From: Paenarthrobacter histidinolovorans
GTDB lineage: Bacteria > Actinomycetota > Actinomycetes > Actinomycetales > Micrococcaceae
Direction of reading: 5' to 3'
NCBI RefSeq assembly: GCF_014647595.1
Contig: NZ_BMPM01000006.1
Span: forward strand, 1-64,000
DNA: 64,000 bases
This document shows, one piece after another, positions 8,352 through 16,679 of the stretch (the first letter of the stretch is position 1; every line of letters begins with the position of its first letter). The translations under genes were made by a program, and so were the position numbers. The notes beneath the pieces were generated by a model. It was given only the letters and a program-made list of their open reading frames with translations. It did no database searches and was not told the origin of the DNA.

Positions 8352-10976
8352 GTGAAGGCTATTCGAAGGTTTACAGTCCGTACCGTCCTCCCCGAGCCCA
8401 TCCGGCCACTGGCCCGATTGGCGACCAATTTGCGCTGGTCCTGGCACCGGCCAACACGGGAACTTTTCGCGAGCCTTAATCCGGCTCTCTGGGAGGCCTC
8501 GCAGCACGACCCCATCGCTCTTCTGGGTTCGATCAGCCGCGAACAGCTACAGGACCTGGCAAACAACGGCGAGGTAGTGGACCGCGTACAGCACGCCGCG
8601 GCAGATCTTGACCGCTACCTCAGCGAGCCGCGCTGGTACCAAGGCCTCGGCGAAGGCGCTCCGGCGTGCATCGCCTACTTCTCCCCCGAATTCGGCATCA
8701 CCGAAGTCCTCCCGCAGTACTCCGGTGGCCTCGGCATCCTGGCAGGCGACCACCTCAAAGCCGCTTCGGACCTCGGTGTGCCGCTGATCGGCGTCGGGCT
8801 CCTGTACCAGGCCGGGTACTTCAAGCAATCACTGTCCCGCGATGCATGGCAGCAGGAAACCTACCCCGTGCTGGACCCCGACGGCCTTCCGCTGACCCTG
8901 CTCCGCCACCCCGCCAAGGATGGCGCCCAGGGCAAGCCGGTCCACATCTCCCTGCCGCTGCCCAACGGCCGCGAGCTTCACGCGCACGTGTGGCGAGCCG
9001 ACGTCGGACGCGTTCCGTTGCTGCTGCTGGACTCCAATGTCCCCTCCAATGACGAAGCCGCCCGCGGCATCACCGACCGCCTCTACGGCGGCGGCGGGGA
9101 CCACCGCCTCCAGCAGGAACTCCTGCTGGGCATGGGCGGGGTCAAGGCCCTGCGCGTCTACCAGGAGCTCACCGGCACACCTGCTCCCGAGGTCTTCCAC
9201 ACCAACGAGGGACACGCCGGTTTCCTGGGGATCGAACGCATCCAGGAGGCCATGTCCGATCCCAACGAGCCCCTCAGCTGGGACGAAGCCCTCGCCGCCG
9301 GCCGTGCGTCCACAGTTTTCACCACGCACACGCCCGTGCCGGCCGGGATCGACCGTTTTGAGTCGCTCCAGATCAAGCACTTCTTCGACGCCGGACTGGC
9401 ACCTGCCGTCCCCACCGAACGGATCCTGGAACTCGGCCGCGAAAACTACGACGGCGGCAACCCTTCCGTTTTCAACATGGCCGTCATGGGCCTGCGTCTG
9501 GCGCAGCGCGCCAACGGTGTGGCGAAGCTGCACGGCGTGGTCTCCCGCGAAATGTTCTCCGGACTCTGGCCAGGATTCGACCATTCCGAAATTCCCATCA
9601 CCTCCGTCACCAACGGCGTCCACGTCCCCACCTGGGTGGACCCGCGGATCTCGTCGCTGGCCCGGCACCAGTTCGGCGCCGAAGCTGAGGCGATGGGACG
9701 CTGGGACCTGGCGTACAACGTCAGCGACGAAGACGTCTGGGGCCTCCGGCGCGAATTGCGGGCACAGCTCATTGAGGACGTCCGACGCCGGCTCCGGGCT
9801 TCGTGGAAGAAGCGCGGGGCCGCCGATGCCGAGCTCGGTTGGACGGACTCTGTCCTGGACCCGGACGTGCTCACCATCGGCTTTGCACGCCGCGTCCCAA
9901 CCTACAAGAGGCTCACCCTCATGCTGCGCGACCCCGCACGGTTGAAGGCCCTGCTGCTGGATCCGAAGCATCCCATCCAACTGGTCATCGCCGGCAAGTC
10001 ACACCCGGCCGACGACGCCGGCAAGAAGATGATCCAGGACCTGGTCCGCTTCACCGACGACCCCGAGGTCCGCCACCGGATCGTGTTCCTGCCGAACTAC
10101 GACATCGCCATGGCACGCACCCTGTTCCCCGGCTGCGACGTCTGGCTCAACAACCCGCTGCGCCCGCTGGAAGCCTGCGGCACATCCGGCATGAAGGCCG
10201 CCATCAACGGCTCCCTCAACCTTTCAGTCCTGGACGGCTGGTGGGACGAAATGTACGACGGCGAAAACGGCTGGGCGATCCCGACGGCCAATAACGGCGC
10301 ATCCGCCGACGAACGGGATGACATCGAGGCCTCGGCCCTCTACGAGCTCCTGGAAACCCAGGTGGCACCGCGCTTCTACGGCACCACGGTCGCCCAGGGC
10401 GCAGGAGCAGCTGGCCCGTCCGAGTCCAGCCAGGAAAGCGTTCCGACGCACTGGGTCTCCATGATCAAGCACACGCTCGCAAATCTCGGCCCTGCCGTCT
10501 CGGCTGAACGGATGCTCCACGATTACGTCAACAACCTCTACTGCCCGGCCGCTGTTTCCGGCCGCAGGGCTGTTGCCGAATCGTTCAAGGAAGCCAAGGA
10601 ACTCGCAGCCTGGACATCAAAGGTGCGCAGTGCATGGCCGCAGGTGGTGGTGGAACACGTTGACTCCGTCGGTGTGTCCGAGGAACCCCAGGTAGGCGAC
10701 AGCCTCCAGGTCAACGCCTACATCGCCCTGAACAACCTGACTCCCGACGACGTCTCCGTGGAAGTCGCTTTTGGCCGCGCGGAGGAATCCGACGAACTCG
10801 AAGACATCGTGGTGGCGGAGCTGGACTCCGTGGAGGACCTCGGCAACGGCCGGCACCTCTTCAACGGCTCCTTGGTCATCAACCGCTCGGGCTCGTTCGG
10901 CTACACCGTGCGCGTATTCCCGAAGCACTCCGCGCTGGCTTCCAAGGCTGAGCTGGGGCTGATCGCGAACGCCTAA
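8352..10976 (+). CDS. glgP: alpha-glucan (glycogen) phosphorylase
   Basis: This enzyme phosphorolyses alpha-1,4-glucans to glucose-1-phosphate, opposing the divergent GlgE-pathway genes. The 874-residue product matches the shorter bacterial/archaeal phosphorylase family: an N-terminal DUF3417-type domain (LARLATNLRWSWH), the glycogen-binding region EFGITEVLPQYSGGLG, and the PLP-lysine segment GTSGMKAAINGSLN. I chose GTG 8352, giving VKAIRRFTVRTV, over the upstream ATG 8310, whose extra 14 residues look non-conserved. A strong hairpin follows the stop. Confidence 0.9.
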   Translation: MKAIRRFTVRTVLPEPIRPLARLATNLRWSWHRPTRELFASLNPALWEASQHDPIALLGSISREQLQDLANNGEVVDRVQHAAADLDRYLSEPRWYQGLGEGAPACIAYFSPEFGITEVLPQYSGGLGILAGDHLKAASDLGVPLIGVGLLYQAGYFKQSLSRDAWQQETYPVLDPDGLPLTLLRHPAKDGAQGKPVHISLPLPNGRELHAHVWRADVGRVPLLLLDSNVPSNDEAARGITDRLYGGGGDHRLQQELLLGMGGVKALRVYQELTGTPAPEVFHTNEGHAGFLGIERIQEAMSDPNEPLSWDEALAAGRASTVFTTHTPVPAGIDRFESLQIKHFFDAGLAPAVPTERILELGRENYDGGNPSVFNMAVMGLRLAQRANGVAKLHGVVSREMFSGLWPGFDHSEIPITSVTNGVHVPTWVDPRISSLARHQFGAEAEAMGRWDLAYNVSDEDVWGLRRELRAQLIEDVRRRLRASWKKRGAADAELGWTDSVLDPDVLTIGFARRVPTYKRLTLMLRDPARLKALLLDPKHPIQLVIAGKSHPADDAGKKMIQDLVRFTDDPEVRHRIVFLPNYDIAMARTLFPGCDVWLNNPLRPLEACGTSGMKAAINGSLNLSVLDGWWDEMYDGENGWAIPTANNGASADERDDIEASALYELLETQVAPRFYGTTVAQGAGAAGPSESSQESVPTHWVSMIKHTLANLGPAVSAERMLHDYVNNLYCPAAVSGRRAVAESFKEAKELAAWTSKVRSAWPQVVVEHVDSVGVSEEPQVGDSLQVNAYIALNNLTPDDVSVEVAFGRAEESDELEDIVVAELDSVEDLGNGRHLFNGSLVINRSGSFGYTVRVFPKHSALASKAELGLIANA

Positions 10977-10989
10977 GCGCAATAACGTG

Positions 10990-11040
10990 GCTGACCCGCT
11001 TTTCCGTTGCTGGGTAACAACAACGGAAAAGCGGGTCAGC
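10990..11040. terminator. terminator hairpin after glgP
   Basis: A perfect 20-bp inverted repeat: GCTGACCCGCTTTTCCGTTG (10990-11009) pairs with its reverse complement at 11021-11040 across an 11-base loop. It starts 13 bases after the glgP stop. There is no long T run on the plus strand, but the stem is very stable. Confidence 0.75.
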
Positions 11041-11188
11041 GACTACTCTTGCTGTTCCTCAAAGCTCCACGAATCTGATGATTAATTCCCCAGGGCTCCT
11101 CGCAGGAGTCCCGTATATACACTGCGCACAATTCCCGTCTGCCGGACTGGCATGCCCACCATGGAGTTCGCACGCCGGTGCGAATCGT

Positions 11189-11308
11189 TCACTGCATCTC
11201 TTTCAGCAACTTCTCAGCGGCGTCTACGTACTGCTGGCTCTTCTTCTTGAGTTCCGTAAGTACTGCCTCATCTTGCCGTCGATCGAAATATACAATCTTT
11301 CGCGTCAC
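11189..11308 (-). CDS. possible small protein or gene remnant
   Basis: A 39-codon frame starts at GTG 11308 and encodes a charged, helix-prone peptide containing FDRRQDEAVLTELKKKSQQY and ending KLLKEMQ. The same frame stays open upstream to a TAG near 11370, and beyond that TAG an in-frame ATG ACC ATG lies near 11400, so this could be the tail of a gene of about 70 codons broken by one amber codon. Codons such as GTA, ATT and CGA are less GC-rich than those of the neighbours. No good ribosome site is visible. I do not recognise the family; the remaining bases of the 11041-11457 gap hold no other gene I can support. Confidence 0.3.
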   Translation of the reverse strand: MTRKIVYFDRRQDEAVLTELKKKSQQYVDAAEKLLKEMQ

Positions 11309-11457
11309 GATTAGCCGGCACGCGCCACTTACCTTTTTGTGGACGGTTTCAACAACGCGCGGGGCAACCGATGCCCGCTACGTCTCAGCTCGCCGCATGG
11401 TCATTCCGGGCGGTTCCCGTCCGGGCGTTGGCCCGCACGAACGGTACGTCGGCGCAG

Positions 11458-11817
11458 TTAGTGCTGGAACACTGCAATGACCGCCAGGTCGCGGCCGGCG
11501 TAGCGCTCTGCGTCCTGCAAGATCTCGCAGACAACGCCGAATGAGCGATCCGTGCGGTACGCCGCGGGGACCTGCCAGATCATGGTCACGGGGCTGCCAT
11601 CATCCTCCGACAGGGCATCCGCGTAGTCATGCAGGGAATCGTTCAGGGCATCCAGGTTCACGCCGTAGTACTCCGGGAAGTCCAGAACCTGTCCGAAGAC
11701 CTCGAGGACCGTCTGCTTGGTGGAAGCTGGGGGGACGAGCACTGTCCTGCGGCCGGCGTCGGACACCTGCTCCTGCAGTTCCTCCACGGTCCAGGTGTCT
11801 GCTGAGTAGATTTTCAT
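11458..11817 (-). CDS. barstar family ribonuclease inhibitor
   Basis: A 119-residue cytoplasmic protein with the barstar core FPEYYGVNLDALNDSLHD near 48-65. The acidic helix and loop of this family plug the active site of barnase-type RNases. It starts six bases after the stop of the secreted ribonuclease gene in the same direction, so nuclease and inhibitor are co-transcribed. It most likely protects the producing cell from enzyme that folds before export. The pairing makes the assignment stronger than the sequence alone. Confidence 0.88.
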   Translation of the reverse strand: MKIYSADTWTVEELQEQVSDAGRRTVLVPPASTKQTVLEVFGQVLDFPEYYGVNLDALNDSLHDYADALSEDDGSPVTMIWQVPAAYRTDRSFGVVCEILQDAERYAGRDLAVIAVFQH

Positions 11818-11823
11818 GGGCTC

Positions 11824-12324
11824 CTACTTGCCTTCGACAATGAACTTGAACGACTCGTAATGATCCGGCGTGTAGTACTTCGCTGCGTCCTTGCCAACAA
11901 TGATCCGCCGGGCGCCGCGATCCGACTCCCCCGGCGTGGGCACGGTGTATTCCTTGTAGAAACCACCGGATTTCTTGGGCAGCAGGCCCTCGAAATTGCC
12001 GAAGTTCACGCCGTCACGGTCGTAAGGATACGGACCCCCTTTGGCGATGAGGGCCAGGGTTTGGCGGGCTTCCGCCGGTAGTTGGGAGGCATTGATCGAC
12101 AGCAGCCCGGACGGGTTGGCGACGCCGGTCGTCTCGGCCCTGCCGGGCCCAGCGGATGGCGACGACGGCACGGGCCCAGGCACCGGCGTCGTGGTTTGGA
12201 CGTTGGAGCCGGGCGCCGAAGAGGGCGCCGTCAGCGTGCCTCCACCCACCATTGCGACCACCAGCACGACGACGGCGATCACCAGCCCCGCGAACGCCAC
12301 CAGTTTGCTGCGGCTGCGGTTCAT
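11824..12324 (-). CDS. secreted guanyl-specific ribonuclease (RNase Sa/barnase type)
   Basis: A 166-residue exported RNase. Residues 8-28 form a signal or anchor helix, 30-70 a Pro/Ser/Thr-rich linker, and 72-166 the N1/T1-type catalytic domain. By spacing against RNase Sa, the general base is E125 (KEYTV), substrate-binding arginines are R136 and R140 (DRGARRII), and the general acid is H155 (PDHYESF); all are present, so it should be active. It cleaves RNA after guanosine. It lies upstream of the barstar gene and downstream of glgX, with 26 bases separating it from the glgX stop, so read-through from glgX is possible. Confidence 0.88.
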   Translation of the reverse strand: MNRSRSKLVAFAGLVIAVVVLVVAMVGGGTLTAPSSAPGSNVQTTTPVPGPVPSSPSAGPGRAETTGVANPSGLLSINASQLPAEARQTLALIAKGGPYPYDRDGVNFGNFEGLLPKKSGGFYKEYTVPTPGESDRGARRIIVGKDAAKYYTPDHYESFKFIVEGK

Positions 12325-12350
12325 GCGAAGTTCTCCCTGTGGGTCGACGC

Positions 12351-14465
12351 CTACGTGCGGTAGATGTTGATGGTATTGGCTTGCAGGATATCCCGCTCAC
12401 CGGAGGCCACCAACGCACCCTTCCGGCGGTCGTGCAGCACCGACGTGGTGAACCTGAGCTCGAACATGCGCTTGCCGATCCCCGTTTCGCTCAGGATCTC
12501 CGGCAGCACCATCTTCACGTCATGGTTGCTGCCGTTGACCACAATAAGGCCCCGGATTTCGCTGTCCTCGTGACCCATGAGCAGCTGGACGGCCCGAACG
12601 CCCGGATCGTTCCACCGTGCCGGTGTCATCCGCTTGCCCTTGTCATCAAACCACTGAAGGCTTGAATCGTTGGCCTGGCCCGGAAAGCTCTCGGGCTGGT
12701 GCCGAAGGAACCAGCGGCGGAGCCTGACAAGCTCCCGGGTGGTCCGGAACATGGCGTTGGCTTCCTGGGTCCGGCTCCAGTCAAGCCACGCCGTCGGGTT
12801 GTCCTGGCAGTAGGCATTGTTGTTGCCCTGCTGGGTGCGGCCCAGTTCGTCACCGGCAGTGATCATGGGCACGCCGATGGAGATCAGCAGCGTGGCCATC
12901 AGATTCCGGATGGACAGGGCGCGGGCGGCGACAATGGCTTCGTTCTCGCTGCGGCCTTCCACACCGTGGTTGTAGCTGCGATTGTCGCCGTGCCCATCAC
13001 GGTTCTGCTCGCCGTTGGCCTCGTTGTGCTTGCGGTCGTAGCTGACAAGGTCCTTAAGGGTGAAGCCATCGTGGGCCGTAATGAAGTTCACCGACGCCAG
13101 CCGGGTGCGGCCCGAGGACGCAAACAGATTCGCCGAACCGGCCATCAGCTCAGCCAACGACGCCACCGAACCACCCTGGCCGCCGGCTTCGATGGCCGCG
13201 CGGTCGGAGAGCCAGAAGCTGCGGACGCCGTCGCGGAAGTGATCGTTCCAGTCCGACCATCCCTGCGGGAACCGGCCGGTCTGCCAGCCGCCGTAGCCTA
13301 CGTCCCACGGCTCGGAAATAAGTTTGACTGCCGACAACACCGGATCCTCGGCGATGGCCTGCAGGAAGGGGTGCTGGGGATCGAAGGTGTTTCCGGCGTC
13401 GCGGCACAAGGTCACTGCGAGGTCGAAGCGGAATCCGTCCACATGGAATTCGTTGACCCAATAACGCAACGAGTCCAGGGCAAGGTCCACCACCACAGGA
13501 TCGCTGAAATCCAGGGTGTTGCCGCAGCCGGTGGTGTCCAGGTAGCGGCCATGCGCGTCATGACGGTAGTAGCGTTGCTCCCCGAGTCCCCGGAAGCTCA
13601 GGGCCGGCCCGTCAGGACCCGCCTCCGCAGTGTGGTTGTAGACCACGTCCAGGATGACTTCGATGCCGGCGGCGTGAAGCAGCTTGATCATGCCCTTGAG
13701 TTCGTCCTGCACGGCGTGGGGACCTGCGTTGCGGGCAGCTTCAGTGGCGTAGTCGGAGTGCGGGGCGAAAAAGGCAGCAGTGTTGTAACCCCAGTAGTTG
13801 GTCATGCCGAGGTCCTGAAGATGGGATTCATCCAGGTGGAAGTGGATGGGCAGGAGCTGCACCGCGGTGATGCCAAGTTCGGTGAGGTGTTGGATCATCA
13901 CCGGGTGGGCCATTCCGGCGTACGTCCCCCGGAGGTGCTCGGGAATCTCTGGGTGCAGCATCGTCTGGCCCCGGACGTGGGCCTCATAAATGACCGAAGT
14001 CCTCATGGGAGTCCGTGGCGGCTGGTCGTCGCCCCAGTCAAAGCCGGTATCGACGTGGACGCTCGTCAGGAGCTCACCGTGCTGGTCCACAGCGCGACCG
14101 TAGGGATCGAGCAGGAGCCGCTGTCCGCCGTCGTCATCCGGATCCAGCGCCGGAACCGACATGGGCAGCACGTCCTCCGAAGGCGCCGCGCGGAACCCAT
14201 AGCGCGTGCCCGGAGGGAAGCCGCCAACCAGCCCGAAATGCACGTCGTCCTCGATGTTGGGAAGTATCCGGGCCCGCCACGGTTCACCCGGCGCTTGGAA
14301 CACAATCTCCACCCGTTCCAGGTCCGGTGCGAAGACTGCAACGTTTACTTCCAGGTTTTGCGTTCTCTCCGCATCCGAAAGACCGGGCTGGGGCGTGCTC
14401 AGTCCGAGGGGTCGGGGCCGCGACGCGTCGACGGCAGCTGCTGTGTCAAAGATAGGCATAACCAT
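12351..14465 (-). CDS. glgX: glycogen debranching enzyme
   Basis: GlgX hydrolyses alpha-1,6 branches of phosphorylase-limited glycogen, so it works after GlgP. The roughly 704-residue protein has an N-terminal CBM48 module (NVAVFAPDLERVEIVF) and a GH13_11 barrel: VIYEAHVRG, EVILDVVYNHTAE, nucleophile region DGFRFDLAVTL, acid region LISEPWD and substrate site ITAHDGFTLKDLV. The start is uncertain: ATG 14465 is used here, ATG 14459 or TTG 14474 (GGA seven bases upstream) are alternatives, and GTG 14513 gives an unconserved extension. It is divergent from the amidase gene. Confidence 0.9.
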   Translation of the reverse strand: MVMPIFDTAAAVDASRPRPLGLSTPQPGLSDAERTQNLEVNVAVFAPDLERVEIVFQAPGEPWRARILPNIEDDVHFGLVGGFPPGTRYGFRAAPSEDVLPMSVPALDPDDDGGQRLLLDPYGRAVDQHGELLTSVHVDTGFDWGDDQPPRTPMRTSVIYEAHVRGQTMLHPEIPEHLRGTYAGMAHPVMIQHLTELGITAVQLLPIHFHLDESHLQDLGMTNYWGYNTAAFFAPHSDYATEAARNAGPHAVQDELKGMIKLLHAAGIEVILDVVYNHTAEAGPDGPALSFRGLGEQRYYRHDAHGRYLDTTGCGNTLDFSDPVVVDLALDSLRYWVNEFHVDGFRFDLAVTLCRDAGNTFDPQHPFLQAIAEDPVLSAVKLISEPWDVGYGGWQTGRFPQGWSDWNDHFRDGVRSFWLSDRAAIEAGGQGGSVASLAELMAGSANLFASSGRTRLASVNFITAHDGFTLKDLVSYDRKHNEANGEQNRDGHGDNRSYNHGVEGRSENEAIVAARALSIRNLMATLLISIGVPMITAGDELGRTQQGNNNAYCQDNPTAWLDWSRTQEANAMFRTTRELVRLRRWFLRHQPESFPGQANDSSLQWFDDKGKRMTPARWNDPGVRAVQLLMGHEDSEIRGLIVVNGSNHDVKMVLPEILSETGIGKRMFELRFTTSVLHDRRKGALVASGERDILQANTINIYRT

Positions 14466-14585
14466 TGAAGGCAAGTTTAGTTCCACGCCCGGTATGTGCA
14501 GTGCCCACGGCACATATGACGACGTTCAGGGCAGCGATTTTGTGTTCCTTGGCATACTGGGAGACAGAGAAGTGGAGGTTCTACT

Positions 14586-15395
14586 GTGCGCGTGGCACTT
14601 GCCCAAGTCATCTCAGGCCGCGACCTGGCCGAAAATCTGCGGCTCCTGGAGGAGTACGCCCACCGGGCCAAAGACGGTGGCGCCGAGCTGGTGGTCTTCC
14701 CCGAAGCGATGATGCGCGCGTTCGGCAATTCGCTGGTGGACATCGCCGAACCGTTGGACGGTCCATGGGCCAGCCGTGTACGTGCCCTCGCTGAGGAACT
14801 GCAGCTGGTCATCGTGGCGGGCATGTTCACGCCCGGTGCGGCTGCGGAGTCCGGGGCACCGCGTGTGCGCAACACCCTTCTCGCCACCGGGCCCGGCGTC
14901 GAAACCAGCTACGACAAGATCCACCTTTTTGATGCGTTCGGCTTCGCTGAATCGGACACCGTTGAGGCCGGTACAGAACCTGTCACGTTCGACGCCGGCG
15001 GACTCACCTTCGGTTTGGCCACCTGCTACGACATCCGCTTCCCCGCCCTGTTCACCGCCAACGCCCAGCGCGGTGCCGTGGTGAACATCGTTTCGGCGTC
15101 CTGGGGAGCCGGTCCGGGGAAGGCCGATCAATGGCAGCTCCTGGCCCGTGCCCGCGCCGTGGACACCACCACATTCGTCCTCGCCTGCGGACAAGGCGAT
15201 CCGGCCACCCAGGGCGTTGAAGCGAAAGGTGCTGCACCCACGGGAGTCGGGTACTCCGCCGTCGTGTCCCCCTTCGGCCAGGTCCTGGAGGGCCTCGAAG
15301 GTGAGCCGGGCTTGATCTTCGCCGACCTCGACGCCGCAGTGGTGGCCGAAGCCCGGCAGAAACTCCCCGTGCTGGCCAACCGCCGCGACTTCTGA
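14586..15395 (+). CDS. nitrilase-superfamily amidase
   Basis: A 269-residue cytoplasmic carbon-nitrogen hydrolase. The Glu-Lys-Cys triad is complete: E40 in VVFPEA, K111 in YDKIHLFDAFGF, and C147 in LATCYDIRFP. The LFDAFGFAESDTVEAG stretch resembles the Nit1/Nit2-like branch, whose known members cleave deaminated glutathione or short omega-amides, though the substrate cannot be set from sequence. The GTG start has GGAGGT six bases upstream. It stands alone, divergent from glgX and convergent with rlmB. Confidence 0.85.
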   Translation: MRVALAQVISGRDLAENLRLLEEYAHRAKDGGAELVVFPEAMMRAFGNSLVDIAEPLDGPWASRVRALAEELQLVIVAGMFTPGAAAESGAPRVRNTLLATGPGVETSYDKIHLFDAFGFAESDTVEAGTEPVTFDAGGLTFGLATCYDIRFPALFTANAQRGAVVNIVSASWGAGPGKADQWQLLARARAVDTTTFVLACGQGDPATQGVEAKGAAPTGVGYSAVVSPFGQVLEGLEGEPGLIFADLDAAVVAEARQKLPVLANRRDF

Positions 15396-15521
15396 CGGAC
15401 GCCACTCAAATTCGCCGGCGCCACGCAAACGGATGGGCGCTACCCGAATATAGGTGGCGTCATCCGGTACACGTGGCCCCAAAGAAAACCGGCAGCGAAA
15501 GCATCCCGCCAAGCAAACGAA

Positions 15522-15600
15522 AGGCGGCGTGGCCGTCATCCGGAAGCGTGCGTCAAAGCGACGAAGGAGCAGCACGCGGAGGATGACGGCAACGCCGCCT
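15522..15600. terminator. large hairpin between convergent genes
   Basis: A 20-bp inverted repeat with one mismatch: 15522-15541 (AGGCGGCGTGGCCGTCATCC) pairs with 15581-15600, with an inner GCGTGC/GCACGC stem at 15546-15551 and 15572-15577. It lies between the convergent amidase and rlmB genes and may end both. The stretch before it (15396-15480) holds further copies of GGCGTCATCCGG-like sequence, so it may instead be a palindromic intergenic repeat. Confidence 0.45.
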
Positions 15601-15609
15601 CACCAGGGA

Positions 15610-16599
15610 TTACTGGGCGGAGCGCTGCCTCGATACCTCGTAGAGCGAGATGCCGACGGCCATGGATGCGTTGAGCGACTCCATGGCAGAGTCAATCGGG
15701 ATCGAGACGATCTGGTCGCAGTTTTCCCGCACAAGCCTGCTGAGGCCCTTGCCTTCGGAACCAACCACGATGCAGACCGGTTCCGTAGCCACGGTGAGGT
15801 CAGGCAAGGAAACGTCGCCGTCGCCGTCCAAGCCCAGGACGTAAATGCCCATGTTCTTGAACTGCTTGAGCGCGTTGTTGAGGTTCGACGCGCGGGCCAC
15901 CGGCACGCGGACAGCGGCCCCGGCGCTGGTCTTCCATGCGGACGCGGTAACGCCCACGGAACGCCGCTCGGGTACGATCACGCCGTGCCCGCTGAACGCG
16001 GAGACGGAGCGGATAATGGCACCGAGGTTGCGGGGGTCGGTAATGCCGTCCAAAGCCACAAAGATGGGCGCATTGGAAATGTGCCCCTTCTTCCATTTGG
16101 CGAGGGTTTGCTCGGCGAGGTCGTAGGCGTCCTCGTATTCGTACGGCGGGATCTGCAGCACGAGTCCCTGGTGGACGGCGTCCTCGGTCATGCGGTCCAG
16201 CTCAGGCTTCCCGGTTTCCAGCAGCGGGATGCCGCGCTCGGCCGCGAGCTTGAGGGACTCTTTGACGCGGTCATCCATTTCGATCCGGATGGCTACGTGC
16301 AACGCCTTGGCAGGGATGCCGGCGCGCAGGGCCTCGACCACGGAGTTACGGCCGGTAACCAGTTCCTCGGTGGCGCGGCCCTTCGGGCCGGAGCGGGCGC
16401 CCGCACCGCCTGGACGTGCCGGTCCGCGCTTGGCGGCCGAGCGCTCAGCGAGCTGCTTGTTCTTGTACGCCTTGTGGTAGGTCCGGTCCTCCGCCTTGGG
16501 CGTGGGACCCTTGCCTTCCAGGGCCTTGCGGCCATGGCCACCGGTTCCGGTGGAGGGGCCCTTCTTGTTCTTGACCGACCGGCGACCATTGTTGGCCAT
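15610..16599 (-). CDS. rlmB: 23S rRNA (guanosine-2'-O-)-methyltransferase RlmB family
   Basis: A SpoU/TrmH-type 2'-O-ribose methyltransferase of 329 residues. The N-terminal 75 residues are basic and Gly/Lys-rich, followed by the substrate-binding domain starting TEELVTGRNSVVEALRAG and the knotted catalytic domain with the three SpoU motifs: DGITDPRNLGAIIRS, VVGSEGKGLS and SIPIDSAMESLNASMAVGI. The predicted target is G2251 of 23S rRNA by analogy with E. coli RlmB; that specificity is inferred. It is downstream of cysS in the same direction, a pairing common in actinobacteria. Confidence 0.9.
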   Translation of the reverse strand: MANNGRRSVKNKKGPSTGTGGHGRKALEGKGPTPKAEDRTYHKAYKNKQLAERSAAKRGPARPGGAGARSGPKGRATEELVTGRNSVVEALRAGIPAKALHVAIRIEMDDRVKESLKLAAERGIPLLETGKPELDRMTEDAVHQGLVLQIPPYEYEDAYDLAEQTLAKWKKGHISNAPIFVALDGITDPRNLGAIIRSVSAFSGHGVIVPERRSVGVTASAWKTSAGAAVRVPVARASNLNNALKQFKNMGIYVLGLDGDGDVSLPDLTVATEPVCIVVGSEGKGLSRLVRENCDQIVSIPIDSAMESLNASMAVGISLYEVSRQRSAQ

Positions 16600-16679
16600 G
16601 AGATTCCATCCTTGATTTTGTGAGTAAGTCTGGAATCAAGTCTACTGACCCGATGCAATTCGGCCGCAGCGCAGGTTTG

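Noticed and set aside
12699..14468. 589-codon frame on the plus strand
   Set aside because: Antisense to glgX, with no recognisable motif.
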